This document shows, piece by piece, positions 10,527-23,412 of a DNA stretch of 64,000 nt (position 1 is the first letter of the stretch; each line of letters starts with the position of its first letter). Position numbers and translations under genes: made by a program. The notes under the pieces are model-generated. The model made no database searches. It was given only the letters and a program-made list of their open reading frames with translations, and had not been told where the DNA came from. The DNA comes from Bolinopsis microptera (Eukaryota; Ctenophora; Tentaculata; Lobata; Bolinopsidae): positions 9,122,901 to 9,186,900 of the forward strand of contig NC_087082.1 of the NCBI RefSeq assembly GCF_026151205.1. Direction: 5' to 3'.

Positions 10527-10735
10527 TGTAGTGATAATATGTAATGATATGAAGTGATATGTTATGATATGTTATGATATGTTATGATATGTTATGATAT
10601 GTTATGATATGTTATGATATGTTATGATATGTTATGATATGTTATGATATATTATGATATGTTATGATATGTTATGATATGGAATGATATGTATGTAATG
10701 ATATGTAGTGATAATATGTTATGATAATGAATGAG
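10527..10735. repeat. 10-bp minisatellite (gatatgttat)
   Basis: About 20 head-to-tail copies, nearly perfect at 10555-10680 and degenerate at both edges. It fills the spacer between the secreted-repeat gene and the 3' end of the TMEM63-like gene on the other strand. The rest of 10404-11011 holds nothing I recognise. Confidence 0.95.
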
Positions 10736-11011
10736 CTAAAAAATATGATCTTTTAAAAACAAGTTGCAACTTGACAGATTCTATTATTGACTTCATAATA
10801 GCGATGTACAATGTACATATCACGTCGTGACATGACGAATTTGGAAATCAGAGGTAAATGAATCGGACAATAAAAATCAAAGGAATTAGGAAATTCTTTT
10901 AAATTATACAGGATTTCAGCTGAAATTCCATAATTACGGTTCTTAAAATCAGTTGATACTAATAGTGGATACCACTTACCAGAAAATTATATGTTTAATT
11001 TTTTAAATGTA

Positions 11012-14000
11012 CTACCAATTTCTAGATATGACAGCCGACAGGGCGTGCGTGTACTTCAAAAATTGAACTGACATACCGCAGTACATAAAAGCATACAGGA
11101 ACATGAAAATCTGCAGTAGGACCCCGGAAAATACGGTGAAGTAAGCTGAGGTATAGTGGGTTGACGAGCTGTAAGAACCGCATGGCCCAGTCTTGTATAT
11201 CATCAGATACTTGTCCACTGCGAGAGGGGATTAGTTATCTATTGATTCGGATTCTGTTGGGGTGGAAAACAATATTTTTGTCACGTGATAGTGACTATGG
11301 GTTTTGATCAGTCAAATAAGATTTCAGAAAATGTATGTTTAAATCCTCATCAGTAATCAGTTCTACTGTTTTTAGAATAAAATAATGCACTTCATATTAA
11401 CTTCAGGTCAATATTGTAACCATACTGTGACTATATTGTAATCGTATTGCAATCATTACATATACGTGGTCTTCTTAAACTCGGTGAGTTAAAAAACCAA
11501 CCTGCGTATTTTATGACAAGTAAAAGCATCCCGTAGGCAGTAATTATTGGGCAGATAAGAGAGAATGAAATGACAACGCAGAGGTACGCTTGCAGTTTGG
11601 CGTAGTTGTAGCCGATGTTGAAATCTCTTTTAATTTTCTGAAACATTAAAGATGAAAAGTGAGTTAATGAACAGTTATACTTTCACAAAAATAACCCAGC
11701 ATATATATCTTAATATAATTTTATCATGCCATTAAAGTCTTCTGTCCTCTCCTTTCATTATTCGACTCACTTTGAAAATTTTGAGATATTCTCGTTTAGT
11801 CCGGGCAAAACTTCGCTCCCAAATGTAAATGTAGATTCCTTTAATTTGAAGCAGTTCTATCGATCGACCTGTTGTAAGGTTTCAAATTGATATGCTACGA
11901 TATTAGTAGGGCTAGTCATCGTAGAATACATAGACTCTAAATTAAATCACCCAAATAATTGAAAAATTGTCACATGACCAAGGTAATAATAATAGAGCTT
12001 TGTCTACACTAATTAAGAAGAGTAAAATGTGATACACGAATGATACAATTAGGCTTGTTATCGTACGAAATTTGATTTATATTTGAGATATTAATTTCCT
12101 CCCAAGTTTAACATACCAACAAAAGCGGCTGCGAGAATTAGATTACAAAAGAACGCAGAGTTGTAGACTGAAAAAACGCACTGGAATATGGACCTGAACC
12201 CTTTCCAATCACCTGAGATGAAATTGAATCTTAGCAAAGTCATTGTTAAGCTGATCCACGTCATGACACCAAAATTGATGTATTGTCGACTATATCAAAC
12301 TGAAGAGTAACCGCAAAAAATCTGATTTAGAAAATCACATTCAACCAGTAATATTACTTGAGAAGATCTCTTCGAAGAAATTTGCAATGCTGGTGTCGCC
12401 CACCAGAGGCAGCAGCTCGATAGATATCAGTAAATATACAAACGCTTTCTTTAGCATCCAGTGAAAATAACCTGTTTTGAAAGTTGTTTGTAGTCAGACA
12501 CGTGTAAAAAAACGTTCACAACTCCCAAAGATACCTTTTAAAATGTAACATCCAGTAATTAATCTAGATTGGTATTATAAAACTCAGTATAAATACCACA
12601 CCTGTATTTACCTGATTTTGTTCGATGCTTCTCTAGTTTGCAAGTCCAGTTGACTATTTCAGGTAGAATGTTAGTGAGGAGGATCAAAAGGAGTATCGTG
12701 AAATAAACGTAGTAGAATGTGGACTGAAATAAGATTTATCAAATTTATCTTCCTTTGGATATTTGTGATTTTGATTCGATCGAGTTTATCGGCTGCCTAT
12801 ATTAGTTGACAAGGTAGAGGTTATTTATTACAATACTATATAGACAAGGTAAAGTATCTTTTGCTCACCATATAAAGTCGTATTTGCAGAGATACCGTTA
12901 TAAAGCTTATAATTATAAGCGGCGTGGTGAAGAAAATCACAAACAGGAGAAGAACTGAAAAAACGTGTTTAGCCAATCATTGGATATAATCTGTTCGATA
13001 TTCATCTTTAAAGCCGTAAGGGTAAGAACAAGACTGTTGACCACATTAAAACTAAAACAGTGTTGAAAACATGTGCGGATCGAGGAAGCGCTCATGCGTC
13101 CAACATTAACTCGCGTGATGCGCGCCAATAAGTATTAATTTAGTATCGCGCGTTTTAAAATAAATTTTCTGTAGACCGTTTTACGCCAAACTTTCTGGCT
13201 AAAACGCAAAATCAATTAACTTGATATGACAAATAAGTCATGACTCGACATGCAACTCACTCAAATTGATAACAGCAGCCCGAGTCCACCAAAACCATTT
13301 GGGAGTTGACATGTTGTCCCTGTAAAGTGTTCATTGTTCGATCTAGCTGAAATTTACTCTGAAATCCATCATTTGAAATAATGTACCCATTTTGTCCTAT
13401 TTGCAACTCAAGAAGTCAACTTCAGATTGCATGCTGTCCTATTACATACTGACAGCACCAAAACGATGGTTAAATTTTCAATATTTCTACCGACAAAAAA
13501 GAAAGAAAAAGAAGAACGAACCACATGATGTCATAGTGTATCGGCGCCAATCTTACTTGCCATTTCTGACTTCTGAACTGTTTCTCTTCTTTTATTACTT
13601 TGCATATGTTCACCGGCTTATGGGTATTAATAAACCTGTAGCAGGCACCGATTCATTAATTAGTTGACATAAAGTGTTAAAAGCTTCATCGCATTTAAGA
13701 AATCAGAGCTTTTTTTTCTATGAGTAGCGATTTCGGCTATAATTTCATCATCCAAAGATCTAATACTGTCAAAACTCCGCATGATACACATGCACTGACA
13801 GAAAACCCAGAGTTGAAACGCCTCACCACACCAATTATAGTTAAGATTCACAAACATTTTGCAATTTCCAGGAGAAGTCCACACCACAAAGGCAAAGTTA
13901 CATCGTTTTATAGTTCTAATAGTGTTACGCTCCATTCGTAAAGCCTCGTCACACTCATCTAGTTTACAGGAATAATACTCCAAACCATCCACCTGATGGA

Positions 14001-17000
14001 ATGTGTTATTTACTTGTTGCTTCCTGTCATGGAATGTGGATCTCCAGAATGTACTCAATAGACAATTAGTAATTTGTAAAACTAGATTAACAAATTAATT
14101 ATTTCATTTATATGAATCTGAAGCTGAGCTTGGGGAAAAAGTGAGATATTTAGTGTTAACTGCAAGATACGTCCGCTACTTCCATACGGAACAATGTTCG
14201 GTGCGAGGAAACCTTTACAGGTCGAAATCAAACATAACAAGAAGGGTTTTAAGAGGGTTTTCTAACCTTGTCACCACAACAATAGCCAGTATTGTAGATA
14301 TGTTCACTGTCGGGCTCTTCTACATGTAGATCTTTATATCTTGTGAGCAGACGTTTTACCTCCTCCCTGATAAAATGTCTGTAAGTGAAACAGAAAACGC
14401 AAGAAATTGGGCAGAAAAACAAAGTGTTAGTCGCACATAATAATATGTTGTACGAAAAATAGTGCAAATAAATAAAGGCAACAATATTTATGACATTTAT
14501 TAATTGTTGGATTCTACCTCTGCCTGATAAGACTATAAAGATGACTGACATCGTACCCAAGCTGTATGTCCACAACATTATCCTTCATTTTTATAGTTCT
14601 GTAACACCATTTCAAGATTACAATATAATTTAGCACAGATTAGCAACTAACTAATAAAACCACATAACAAATTAATTTCAATTCATGGAACAAAGGTATC
14701 AATAATCAATATATGGTGCATATAATAAGAAGTAAATTGTTGATATAAGAAGTAAATTCACAGAATTTCTCACTCGAAGTAGTTCCAGAAGTGTTCCTCA
14801 TTCCAGGCGAGGTCCACGTTCCTGACTATAGCCACCTGCTCAGCTTCCACAAGCTTCACTGCTCCCAGCTCCCACGTGTACATCCACACTACAACTGTGA
14901 GGGGGAAATCTGGGTTAAACCTTGGGTATCCACACTACAACTGTGAGGGGGAAATCCGGGTTAAACCTTGGGTATCCACACCACAACTGTGAGGGGGAAA
15001 TCCGGGTTAAACCTTGGGTATCCACACCACAACTGTGAGGGGGAAATCCGGGTAAAACCTTGGGAATCCACACCACAACTGTGAGGGGGAAATCCGGGTT
15101 AAACCTTGGGTATCCACACCACAACTGTGAGGGGGAAATCCGGGTTAAACCTTGGGTATCCACACCACAACTGTGAGAGGGAAATCCGGGTTAAACCTTG
15201 GGTATCCACACCACAACTGTGAGGGGGAAATCCGGGTTAAACCTTGGGTATCCACACCACAACTGTGAGGGGGAAATCCGGGTTAAACCTTGGGTATCTA
15301 CACCACAACTGTGAGGGGGAAATCTGGGTTAAACCTTGAGTATCCACACCACAACTGTGAGGGGGAAATCTGGGTTAAACCTTGGGTATCCACACTACAA
15401 CTGTGAGGGGGAAATCCGGGTTAAACCTTGGGTATCCACACCACAACTGTGAGGGGGAAATCTGGGTTAAACCTTGGGTATCCACACCACAACTGTCAGG
15501 GAGAAATCCGGGTTAAACCTTGGGTATCCACACCACAACTGTGAGGGGAAAATCCGGGTTAAACCTTGGGTATCCACACCACAACTGTGAGGGGGAAATC
15601 CGGGTTAAACCTTGGGTATCCACACCACAACTGTGAGGGGGAAATCCGGGTTAAACCTTGGGTATCCACACCACAACTGTGAGGGAGAAATCCGGGTTAA
15701 ACCTTGGGTATCCACACCACAACTGTGAGGGGGAAATCCGGGTTAAACCTTGGGTATCCACACTACAACTGTGAGGGGGAAATCTGGGTTAAACCTTGGG
15801 TATCCACACCACAACTGTGAGGGGGAAATCTGGGTTAAACCTTGGGTATCCACACCACAACTGTGAGGGGGAAATCTGGGTTAAACCTTGGGTATCGACT
15901 ATCGATATATTCAGTATATCAACTGTTTTATATTCTTACGGGTCAGAGGCAACATATAAGTGCAGTCAAATTTTGTAAATAGTGTGATCCCGCATCTGCC
16001 CATAAATGTTTTATATGCGGAAAATTTGGAGGGAAAAACACCACGTTTAAGCTGAACAATTCGCCAGTGGTATTCTCAGACTGGATTGTTTAACAGCGTA
16101 GTATATTTAACGTTGCATTACACGATTGTTTACTTTTAACACATCAATAACTCACAAGGTTAATTTATCATGTATTACACTGAGTTTCCTGGAAATTCAA
16201 GATTAAAATTCTAGAACGACCCTTATAAAAGCTTGTATAATTATATGTGCAGGATGAATGGGGTTAGTTGAGCTGACGATGAGTGTAATTGAGGCAGGAT
16301 ATTCAATATTGTAATTTTACAATATTGTACTTCAACATTATTATTATTATCCCATATTTTATGGAGGAAGTTTGTTCTATTATATTTTGACCCTAATCAA
16401 GTAATCATATTTATGGGCATATTTTCTTAATTGTACACAGCAATACCAAGTGCACAAATCTTATAGAACGAATATCGGCCTATAGTGTGGAAAAGTGTGG
16501 TATTAGGTCAACAGTGTGACTCCACACCACTGCACTTACATATTGCCTTTGTAACGGGTTTAAGTTTAACTGGTAGAATTTTGAAGAGACTAACTAAACA
16601 AACGGTGTTTGAGCACTTATTACTAATTGAGTACTAATTAGAGTAGGTGAGGGTATTATAACAGACAGGTAGAAGCAAGACGCATACAAATTATGTCCAG
16701 ATATTTGCTACTAGGTCCATTTGACGAACTTATGGAAAGGAAATGGACAAAAAATATTCCGGAAAAACATTGGAGTCGGCTTTGATTTGAAGGCAATTTT
16801 ACCAATTTGCCAACGTTGGCTGATGATCCAGATAGTCTGTGTGTAACTTAAGCTTCATACCTGCAAACGTCCACACTTTGTATTTACCGACTACATGGGG
16901 CTGTGAAATAAGGCGGTAGTTGTTTACATCGCAACATTCCTCGTAACATTCCTCGTAAAATTCCTCGTAACAGTTGTTGCAACAGTTGTCGCAACAGTTG

Positions 17001-20000
17001 TCGCAACAGTTGTCGCAACAGTTGTCGCATGTTTCGGTCTCAGTTTCAGATTAACATCACGAGGAACCGGATACAATATACATTTAATTAACTTTGTAAC
17101 ACTGTCCAGAACTAAGTAAACAATAACTGTAGATTTTTTAAAGATTTTGTTTAAATATTTTTAGGAGAGGCGAATCAGTTTTAAATAATAACTGTTCTCT
17201 CTCAAAACAATTGAATCACTTTATTTGTATGAAAGCAAAATAGTTCTATCCCAACGTCATGCTTTTTTCCCTATAATTTATATGTGTAAAGTGGATATTA
17301 TGTAAAACTTCCTTTTGATAGTTGTTATTTCTATTCAACTGTTAACCGGAAATTTTAGAGAAACAAGATAAAAGGTTTAGCATGCAATTTTGATTTTATT
17401 TGAAGGCAATCAATGCTGCCATAAAAAAGTCCGATTTACAAGAAAAGATCAAAAATCAGATAACTATAGAGAAAATTGTCTCCTGTTCTTTCTGCCACTG
17501 TGACACCCACATTCACGCCTCCATACCCCAAACATCAACATTCTTCTCGCACTGGTCAACTACGAGGCCACCGTCCAGCATCCACATCTCAATCACATCA
17601 CAATCAAAAATGGGATGAGAACAGTCAGCTATCCTATAGCTGAGTCTTTGTCCAGCTGCCATCCAGCCAGCATCTTGATACAGCTTACCAGTGAAGATGT
17701 AGGATGTACAGACTTGTTCCTCCGGACACATGAACCCTTTCTGGGGGGAGGCACACGGGATCCTCCCCTCCGCATACGTTCCATCCTCGAACATTAACTC
17801 CATACACACGTCACAAGTTTCAGCAGATATACCCACGCATGTTAACATTAACAAACATGCTGTTTTTAACATCATAGCCATTGTGGTCCTGGGTCATGTT
17901 ATAAATCGGGTGAAAAAGGAGATTATTTTGAGACAACATCAAAAGTGTCAGACTCATGTAACAAGTAATGTGGGCTGTAGGGAAAATCCTTTCCTGTTTT
18001 AGTTCGTAATGGAAAATTGGTTCGTGAGCTATAAAACTTCGTAATAAATTAATAATGCGTGTAGCTGTTCGAAGTTTACGGAAGGGCTACCAAATGAAAC
18101 ATCAGAATTCAGATACGCAAAATAAAATATCAAACGTACAAAACCTTTTGAAAGATGAACATCAAACGATTCTCTCGAAATTTTATTAACGTTTTACCGA
18201 ATAATTGCAACATATCAATTCGCATTCCCAGTACCTCGGCCTTATCACACTTCTAATCTTAATTCGAAATCTACAAATTTGATTAGGAACCATTCATTAC
18301 TTAACATGAGACGTGACTTCTGAACAAAGAATGGTGAACGTAATTGGCTTATCAGTAATTTCAAGGAAACTGCAAAAACAAGGAACATTGGTGAAATAGG
18401 TCAGTCACCTCATTTTCTAATTTTATATCCCAAATTCTATTTATTTTATTTTTCGGCAATTAAATGGTTTACTTACCAATCAGCTTCGAAGAATGTACCT
18501 GTCATCCTCAATCAAATAAACAGAACGAAACACGCTCGAATACCACAGAAAGGATGAAATAATGATACCATACCCAGTATGAGAAGAAGGTAGAGAGGAG
18601 CCAGGATGTAATGGGCCCAAAGTAAAGACGAGCCCGGATCTAAATTTGTTATACAAAACTTTCCGAACAGCGTCGATTCTGAAAATGTTTATCGATAAAT
18701 GGAAGACAAATTAACTGAAATTACAGTATAAAAGATAGTTGAAATGATAGCTAAGTAAAAAATGTTACCTGCTTCAGCTCTTAATAAAGGGTTATGGCGT
18801 ATACTAGGGTAGCAGATACACTAAAAGTCAGAAACCTCAGGCTAGAAAATCATTAAAATCAGATAATTTAAAATAACAACTTGAAAACAATACTGACCTC
18901 TATCACCAGACAGATTTATAGGTAGAATTATACACAAGCAGCATATTGTTATCACCAGAAGTGTTATCTGTAAATACTCTGAGAGGTGAATGTAGCGCAC
19001 TCCGTCGATACCTTGACTTAGTTCCACTGTGGAATCACTGTTGTGGTGTCAGGTTTTGAGGCTTTAAAGAGGGGTTGATGAAATTCAGTTTAAAGTAAAA
19101 AAATTAGTGCTTTGTATAATTTTTGCAACAGATAACGCTGAATAAGACTGGAAATCTTACAGGTCTGTGGAAACTAATTTAAAGCTATCAAGTATTCTGA
19201 TATAAAATATCAAAGTTTACAATTTAATTATCTACTCAGCTGATTTATTGCAGCAGGTATGCTGTTCAGAATGTAACATAACATTATAGATTATAATATC
19301 TAATATGTAAGAGTGTGTAAGTGTGTATTGAAAGCTTACACACTGGCTAAAGATAGTTTACACTATCCCAACAAGATGAGCAGTGCTGCACAAGTGTATC
19401 ATGATGTAGAATTCAAACTTGCTTTCAGGAATAAATAACATCATGCCTCATACTGTAAAATTAGTATTTTATTGTAAAATGGGCATTTTACTGTCAATTA
19501 ACGGTGCTATAGGTAAGGAGTGAACGCTTATTTGAGATGAAATTAACCTGGTTATCCAAATTTGGTAAATTGCCTTGTACCACACCAACTGTAAAACAAC
19601 CTGTTTACTTTAAACAGTTGAATAAGTTTATAATTCAAACATAAAATAAAACAGATTGACAAAAACTCAGAATCATTGACAAGCGTGAAAAAAAATATGG
19701 CTCACTTCCTAACAAAATAAACAACGTACTTGCTCTTTAGGCTGATTTAGAATGTTTTCATCGTCAGAATCAGTACCATCTGCATCTTGATCTCTGGGCA
19801 AAAGAAGGATTTTATTCATGTCAGGATAAGAATCAATTGTTGAGGTTATCTTATAAATATTGGTTATCTTTATGGAATTGAATCATCATTATTTACAAAT
19901 GCTTCAAAACTTACTGTGTATTGGCTGACAAAGCCTTTTGTTCTTCCTTTCCTAACCAAAATTTCCAAGCTATAAAAGTCGCCAGCAGTATTAACTGTAA

Positions 20001-20408
20001 ATTTCATCATTTTAAAATCTAAAATAATTCAAGAAATATTGTGTCCCATCTTCAAATACCTTATTCGATCACCAATTGAGATCAGCACTTCGATTCTCAA
20101 ATTTCAATATTATGGCTAATTAAATTAATTTTAAAAATTATATAGTTATTCCAAAAACTCACCCCAGCTACAATAATATCAGCTAGCAAGTTTAAAACCA
20201 CTCCTCCATCATTAGGAATGCCACTACATATATAAGACTGATCATGACTTGCCCCATCAGGTTGAGATACAAATGAAGTGGTATCTGTGGGTAAACTTAT
20301 GGATGAAATATAAACGTTGTCTTGATTGTTGGTTCCATTATCATTTGCATTGTTGATTTTTACAATGTAAGACCATACTGTCATGCTGTCAAGAAAAATA
20401 ATGATCAT
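11012..20408 (-). CDS. TMEM63: TMEM63/CSC1 (OSCA)-type mechanosensitive cation channel, 18 exons
   Basis: Exons in transcript order: 20408-20163, 19994-19915, 19793-19730, 19588-19492, 19026-18898, 18678-18574, 14894-14774, 14598-14518, 14378-14267, 13992-13796, 13319-13261, 12954-12869, 12723-12612, 12471-12358, 12212-12117, 11868-11771, 11637-11502, 11217-11012. All junctions are GT-AG and phases agree, giving 712 residues (family usually ~750-830). Landmarks in order: IPNDGGVVLNLLADIIVAG (first TM), ITICCLCIILPINLSGD, the RRM-like cytosolic segment (NVVDIQLGYDVSHLYSLIRQ), FFTTPLIII, ELLPLVGDTSIANFF, FFCNLILAAAFVG, FSLICPIITAYGMLLLVIKY, VDKY. The family forms osmo/mechanosensitive cation channels in plasma or endolysosomal membranes. 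Less certain: the start (20408, or 20384 if CTTGACAG is an acceptor), exon 19588-19492, and the donor at 13796. ATTAAA at 10994-10999 may be the poly(A) signal. Confidence 0.85.
14774..14894 (-). CDS. TMEM63: TMEM63-like exon 7, whose splice acceptor lies inside a minisatellite unit
   Basis: Reads V-V-W-M-Y-T-W-E-L-G-A-V-K-L-V-E-A, then VAIVRNVDLAWNEEHFWNYF, which completes a TM helix and enters the RRM-like segment. Donor is TTCGA|GTGAGA; the following TGA is therefore intronic and not a stop. The acceptor (CCCCTCACAG, then exon) is the last of 22 copies of the same sequence. Phases match the exons on both sides. Confidence 0.8.
14884..15895. repeat. 22-copy, 46-bp minisatellite built from a 3' splice site
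   Basis: Units start with ccacac(c/t)acaactg at 14884, 14930, 14976 and so on every 46 bp to 15850. On the minus strand each unit contains TTTCCCCCTCACAG followed by TTGT(A/G)GTGTGGAT, i.e. the polypyrimidine tract, acceptor AG and first 13 bases of TMEM63-like exon 7. The array sits entirely in the 3.7-kb intron upstream of that exon. Variation among units is mostly C/T at one site (tccggg/tctggg). Confidence 0.95.
16928..17030. repeat. Compound 12-bp minisatellite
   Basis: Three copies of 'cattcctcgtaa' are followed by five copies of 'cagttgtcgcaa'; the two 12-bp units share no obvious sequence, but meet without a gap. It lies in the same TMEM63-like intron. Confidence 0.9.
17513..17881 (-). 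CDS. Small Cys-rich secreted protein nested in a TMEM63-like intron
   Basis: A 122-residue single-exon frame with a signal peptide (MAMMLKTACLLMLTCVGISA, cleavage before ETCDVC). The mature chain of ~102 residues has eight to nine Cys: CDVC at its start, then IPC, FMC, QVC, ADC, FDC, DQC. The even spacing suggests a disulphide-stabilised domain; a Ly6/three-finger-like fold is possible but the CC..CN ending is not there, so I do not assign a family. Same strand as the host gene, 360 bp from nothing else coding, and with an AATAAA at 17395-17400 on its strand, 113 bp past the stop. It is likely an independent gene. Confidence 0.65.
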   Translation of the reverse strand: MAMMLKTACLLMLTCVGISAETCDVCMELMFEDGTYAEGRIPCASPQKGFMCPEEQVCTSYIFTGKLYQDAGWMAAGQRLSYRIADCSHPIFDCDVIEMWMLDGGLVVDQCEKNVDVWGMEA

Positions 20409-20775
20409 TAGTAATTGTTTTTAATGTCCCGTTAGACATACAAATTTTAATTGAGTTAAATAATTTCTTTATTAAACAAATTTTTAATTCTGTTCTTTAT
20501 TTACAATCAAATAATATAATCAAAATCAAAAGCTCCCGTGCCGATAGTTTTAAAAAGAAAAATAGTCACAATTGATTTTTATTTTGTGTTATTACACCAC
20601 AAGATAAGCTACCTAGGCCAGGGGTTTTACCAAATAATTATAGAATAATGCAATGGATAAAGTAGTATAACAACATGTTTTATAAAATTGATTTGAATTT
20701 TGGTATATTCTTAATTCGAGCAGGCAAATGGTTAAAATCATTGATAGTCACTATCTTTATGCAATATACCATTAA

Positions 20776-22785
20776 GGGGGGGGGGGGGGGGGTTCACCCT
20801 GATTTTTTTGTGAAACTTGGTTTCGAGATAGCAGTTGACCAACAAACTAGGACCGGTGACCGAACTTTTGAGGGGGTCCCCGACCCCAACCGCCAAACGG
20901 TGCTCGCGGGGCAGCCACACCCATATTTGGTTCAAATTAGGCCCTATTTAGCCAAATACCCTGGACATGCCCAAAACTCAGATTTTATGTGCTCTTCTTG
21001 TAGCTAGTGGTCCCCTGAACAAGTATATGAATTTTCATCAACATTGGGCAAAAAATGACTGTGTTATGAGCCAAAAACCATATGACCATATTTGGGCATA
21101 CGCACCAAATTTGATCGATTTTGGCCCATAAATTGGTCAAATATCAATATTTTTGAATTGAACCAACTTTATATGAAAGGTAAGCTTATACTACACATTC
21201 TCTATGATTATCAGCTCAGTATCTACCTAACTGTGGATTCTGTGTTCAAATAATCACAAAAAATGAACTAAATCGTCCATATCTCAGTTCGCGATATTTG
21301 CAAAACTGATTTCGCTCAAAACAATAGAACTGAATAGGGTTTCAATATTCTTACATAAAATTTTCAGAATCAACGTAGAATCGCATTTCGTCCTTATCTC
21401 TTGTATTGAAATTTTGAGTTAGGCCTTTAAAAAAATTTGGCGGCCAAATTCTGAATAATGCCTGGCAAATTTTGGAATTTGGCCGCCAAATTTTTTTAAA
21501 GGTCTAACTCAAAATTTCAATACAAGAAATAAGGTCGAAATGCGATTCTACGTTGATTCTGAAAATTTCATGTAAAAATATTGAAACCCTATTGAGTTCT
21601 ATTATATTGTTTTGAGCGAAATCAGTTTTGCAAATATCGCGAACTGAGATATGGACGATTTAGTTCATTTTTTGTGATTATTTGAACACAGAATCCACAG
21701 TTAGGTAGATACTGAGCTGATAATCATAGAGAATGTGTAGTATAAGCTTACCTTTCATATAAAGTTGGTTTCATACAAAAATATTGATATTTGACCAATT
21801 TATGGGCCAAAATCGATCAAATTTGGTGCGTATGCCCAAATATGATCATATGGTTTTTGGCTCATAACTCAGTCATTTTTTGCCCAATGTTGATGAAAAT
21901 TCATATACTTGTTCAGGGGACCACTAGCTACAAGTAGAGCACATAAAATCTGGGTTTTGGGCATGTTCAGGGTATTTGGCTAAATTGGGCCTAATTTGAA
22001 CCAAATATGGGCGTGGCTGCCCCGCGGGCACCAGTTTGGCGGTTGGGGTCGGGGACCCCCTCAAAAGTTTGGTCACCGGTCCTAGTTTGTTGGTCAACCA
22101 AATTCTGAATAATGCCTGGCAAATTTTGGAATTTGGCCGCCAAATTTTTTAAAGGTCTAACTCAAAATTTCAATACAAGAAATAAGGTCGAAATGCGATT
22201 CTACGTTGATTCTGAAAATTTCATGTAAAAATATTGAAACCCTATTGAGTTCTATTGTTTTGAGCGAAATCAGTTTTGCAAATATCGCGAACTGAGATAT
22301 GGACGATTTAGTTCATTTTTTGTGATTATTTGAACACAGAATCCACAGTTAGGTAGATACTGAGCTGATAATCATAGAGAATGTGTAGTATAAGCTTACC
22401 TTTCATATAAAGTTGGTTTCATACAAAAATATTGATATTTGACCAATTTATGGGCCAAAATCGATCAAATTTGGTGCGTATGCCCAAATATGATCATATG
22501 GTTTTTGGCTCATAACTCAGTCATTTTTTGCCCAATGTTGATGAAAATTCATATACTTGTTCAGGGGACCACTAGCTACAAGTAGAGCACATAAAATCTG
22601 GGTTTTGGGCATGTTCAGGGTATTTGGCTAAATTGGGCCTAATTTGAACCAAATATGGGCGTGGCTGCCCCGCGGGCACCGTTTGGCAGGTTGGGGTCGG
22701 GGACCCCCTCAAAAGTTTGGTCACCGGTCCTAGTTTGTTGGTCAACTGCTATCTCGAAACCAAGTTTTACAAAAAAATTAGGGTG

Positions 22786-22822
<37 letters not shown>
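20776..22822. mobile_element. Giant foldback element bounded by G17 and C35 tracts
   Basis: Left arm 20776-21450 begins with 17 G and is the reverse complement (about 95%) of the right arm, which ends with 35 C at 22788-22822. The loop at 21451-21475 is only 25 bp. The right arm is present twice in tandem with a 654-bp period: copy 1 is 21476-22098 and stops short at 'tggtcaac'; copy 2 starts at 22099 with another loop and runs to the C tract. No transposase frame. No clear target-site duplication flanks it. Best described as a foldback/MITE-like non-autonomous element. Confidence 0.85.
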
Positions 22823-23330
22823 TTTGCAGTAGCTTCTTTCGCTCACATGTACACATACATACTAATTACTTATTTTATAGATTAAACATATTCTTAACTA
22901 CAAGTTGTGAATTTGTCCAATCACCAGTCATACTAGTTCCAAAGTATTATTATTCCTTAGTTTTCAGTGTAAAATTATGACTAGTTGCAAGGATAAGGAC
23001 CAGAGTGCCTATACAGCTTTCTTGAGCCCCTTTGGACCACTAGTTCAGGTATAATATTAGGTTGGTCTCTAAATTAATCATATTTTATAGATAATTACTT
23101 AAAGAAAATTTATGAGACCATTGGGTCACTCAGATATCAGCGGAGGGAGGGGTTTTGTTTCTCTAATTCATAGTTATCTCATGACTTTGACGAGATTGTG
23201 TCATATCAAGCCTAATTTGTAAAATTTGCGTACAATCAGTTATTTCAAATGTAAATTGGACAAACTTGATATATTTAAAAGACACTACAGGTGAAGAAGC
23301 TAAGTGTTGCATGATAAATTGTCCACAACT

Positions 23331-23412
23331 ATAACCTACGTACAGAGAATATGTAGTTTAAGCTTACCTTTCATATAAAGTAAGTCTCATTCAAAAATAT
23401 TGATATTTGAGA
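23331..23412. repeat. Diverged fragment of the foldback element arm
   Basis: The text agaatatgtagtttaagctt followed by acctttcatataaag and aaaatattgatatttga matches the right arm at 22377-22440 with scattered differences, in the same orientation. It shows the element family has other, older copies. The rest of 22823-23640 shows nothing else I recognise. Confidence 0.7.

Noticed and set aside
14249..14578. Minus-strand frame MLWTYSLGTMSVIFIVLSG...
   Set aside because: The correct frame of the exon (14598-14518) is a different one, giving NVVDIQLGYDVSHLYSLIRQ, with phases agreeing on both sides; only the later HFIREEV part is real, as the next exon.
14774..14776. TGA after ...FWNYFE as the end of a gene
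   Set aside because: GTGAGA is a good donor and the next exon joins in phase, so the TGA is intronic.
14884..15895. CRISPR-like array
   Set aside because: There are no variable spacers; units are contiguous 46-bp copies and the genome is eukaryotic.
14915..15978. Open frames across the 46-bp minisatellite on both strands
   Set aside because: They only reflect repeated text without stops; no start, domain or codon bias.
20675..21007. 110-residue frame over the left arm of the foldback element, with poly-Gly
   Set aside because: Gly run is the G17 tract, and the same text exists inverted on the right; no conserved protein.
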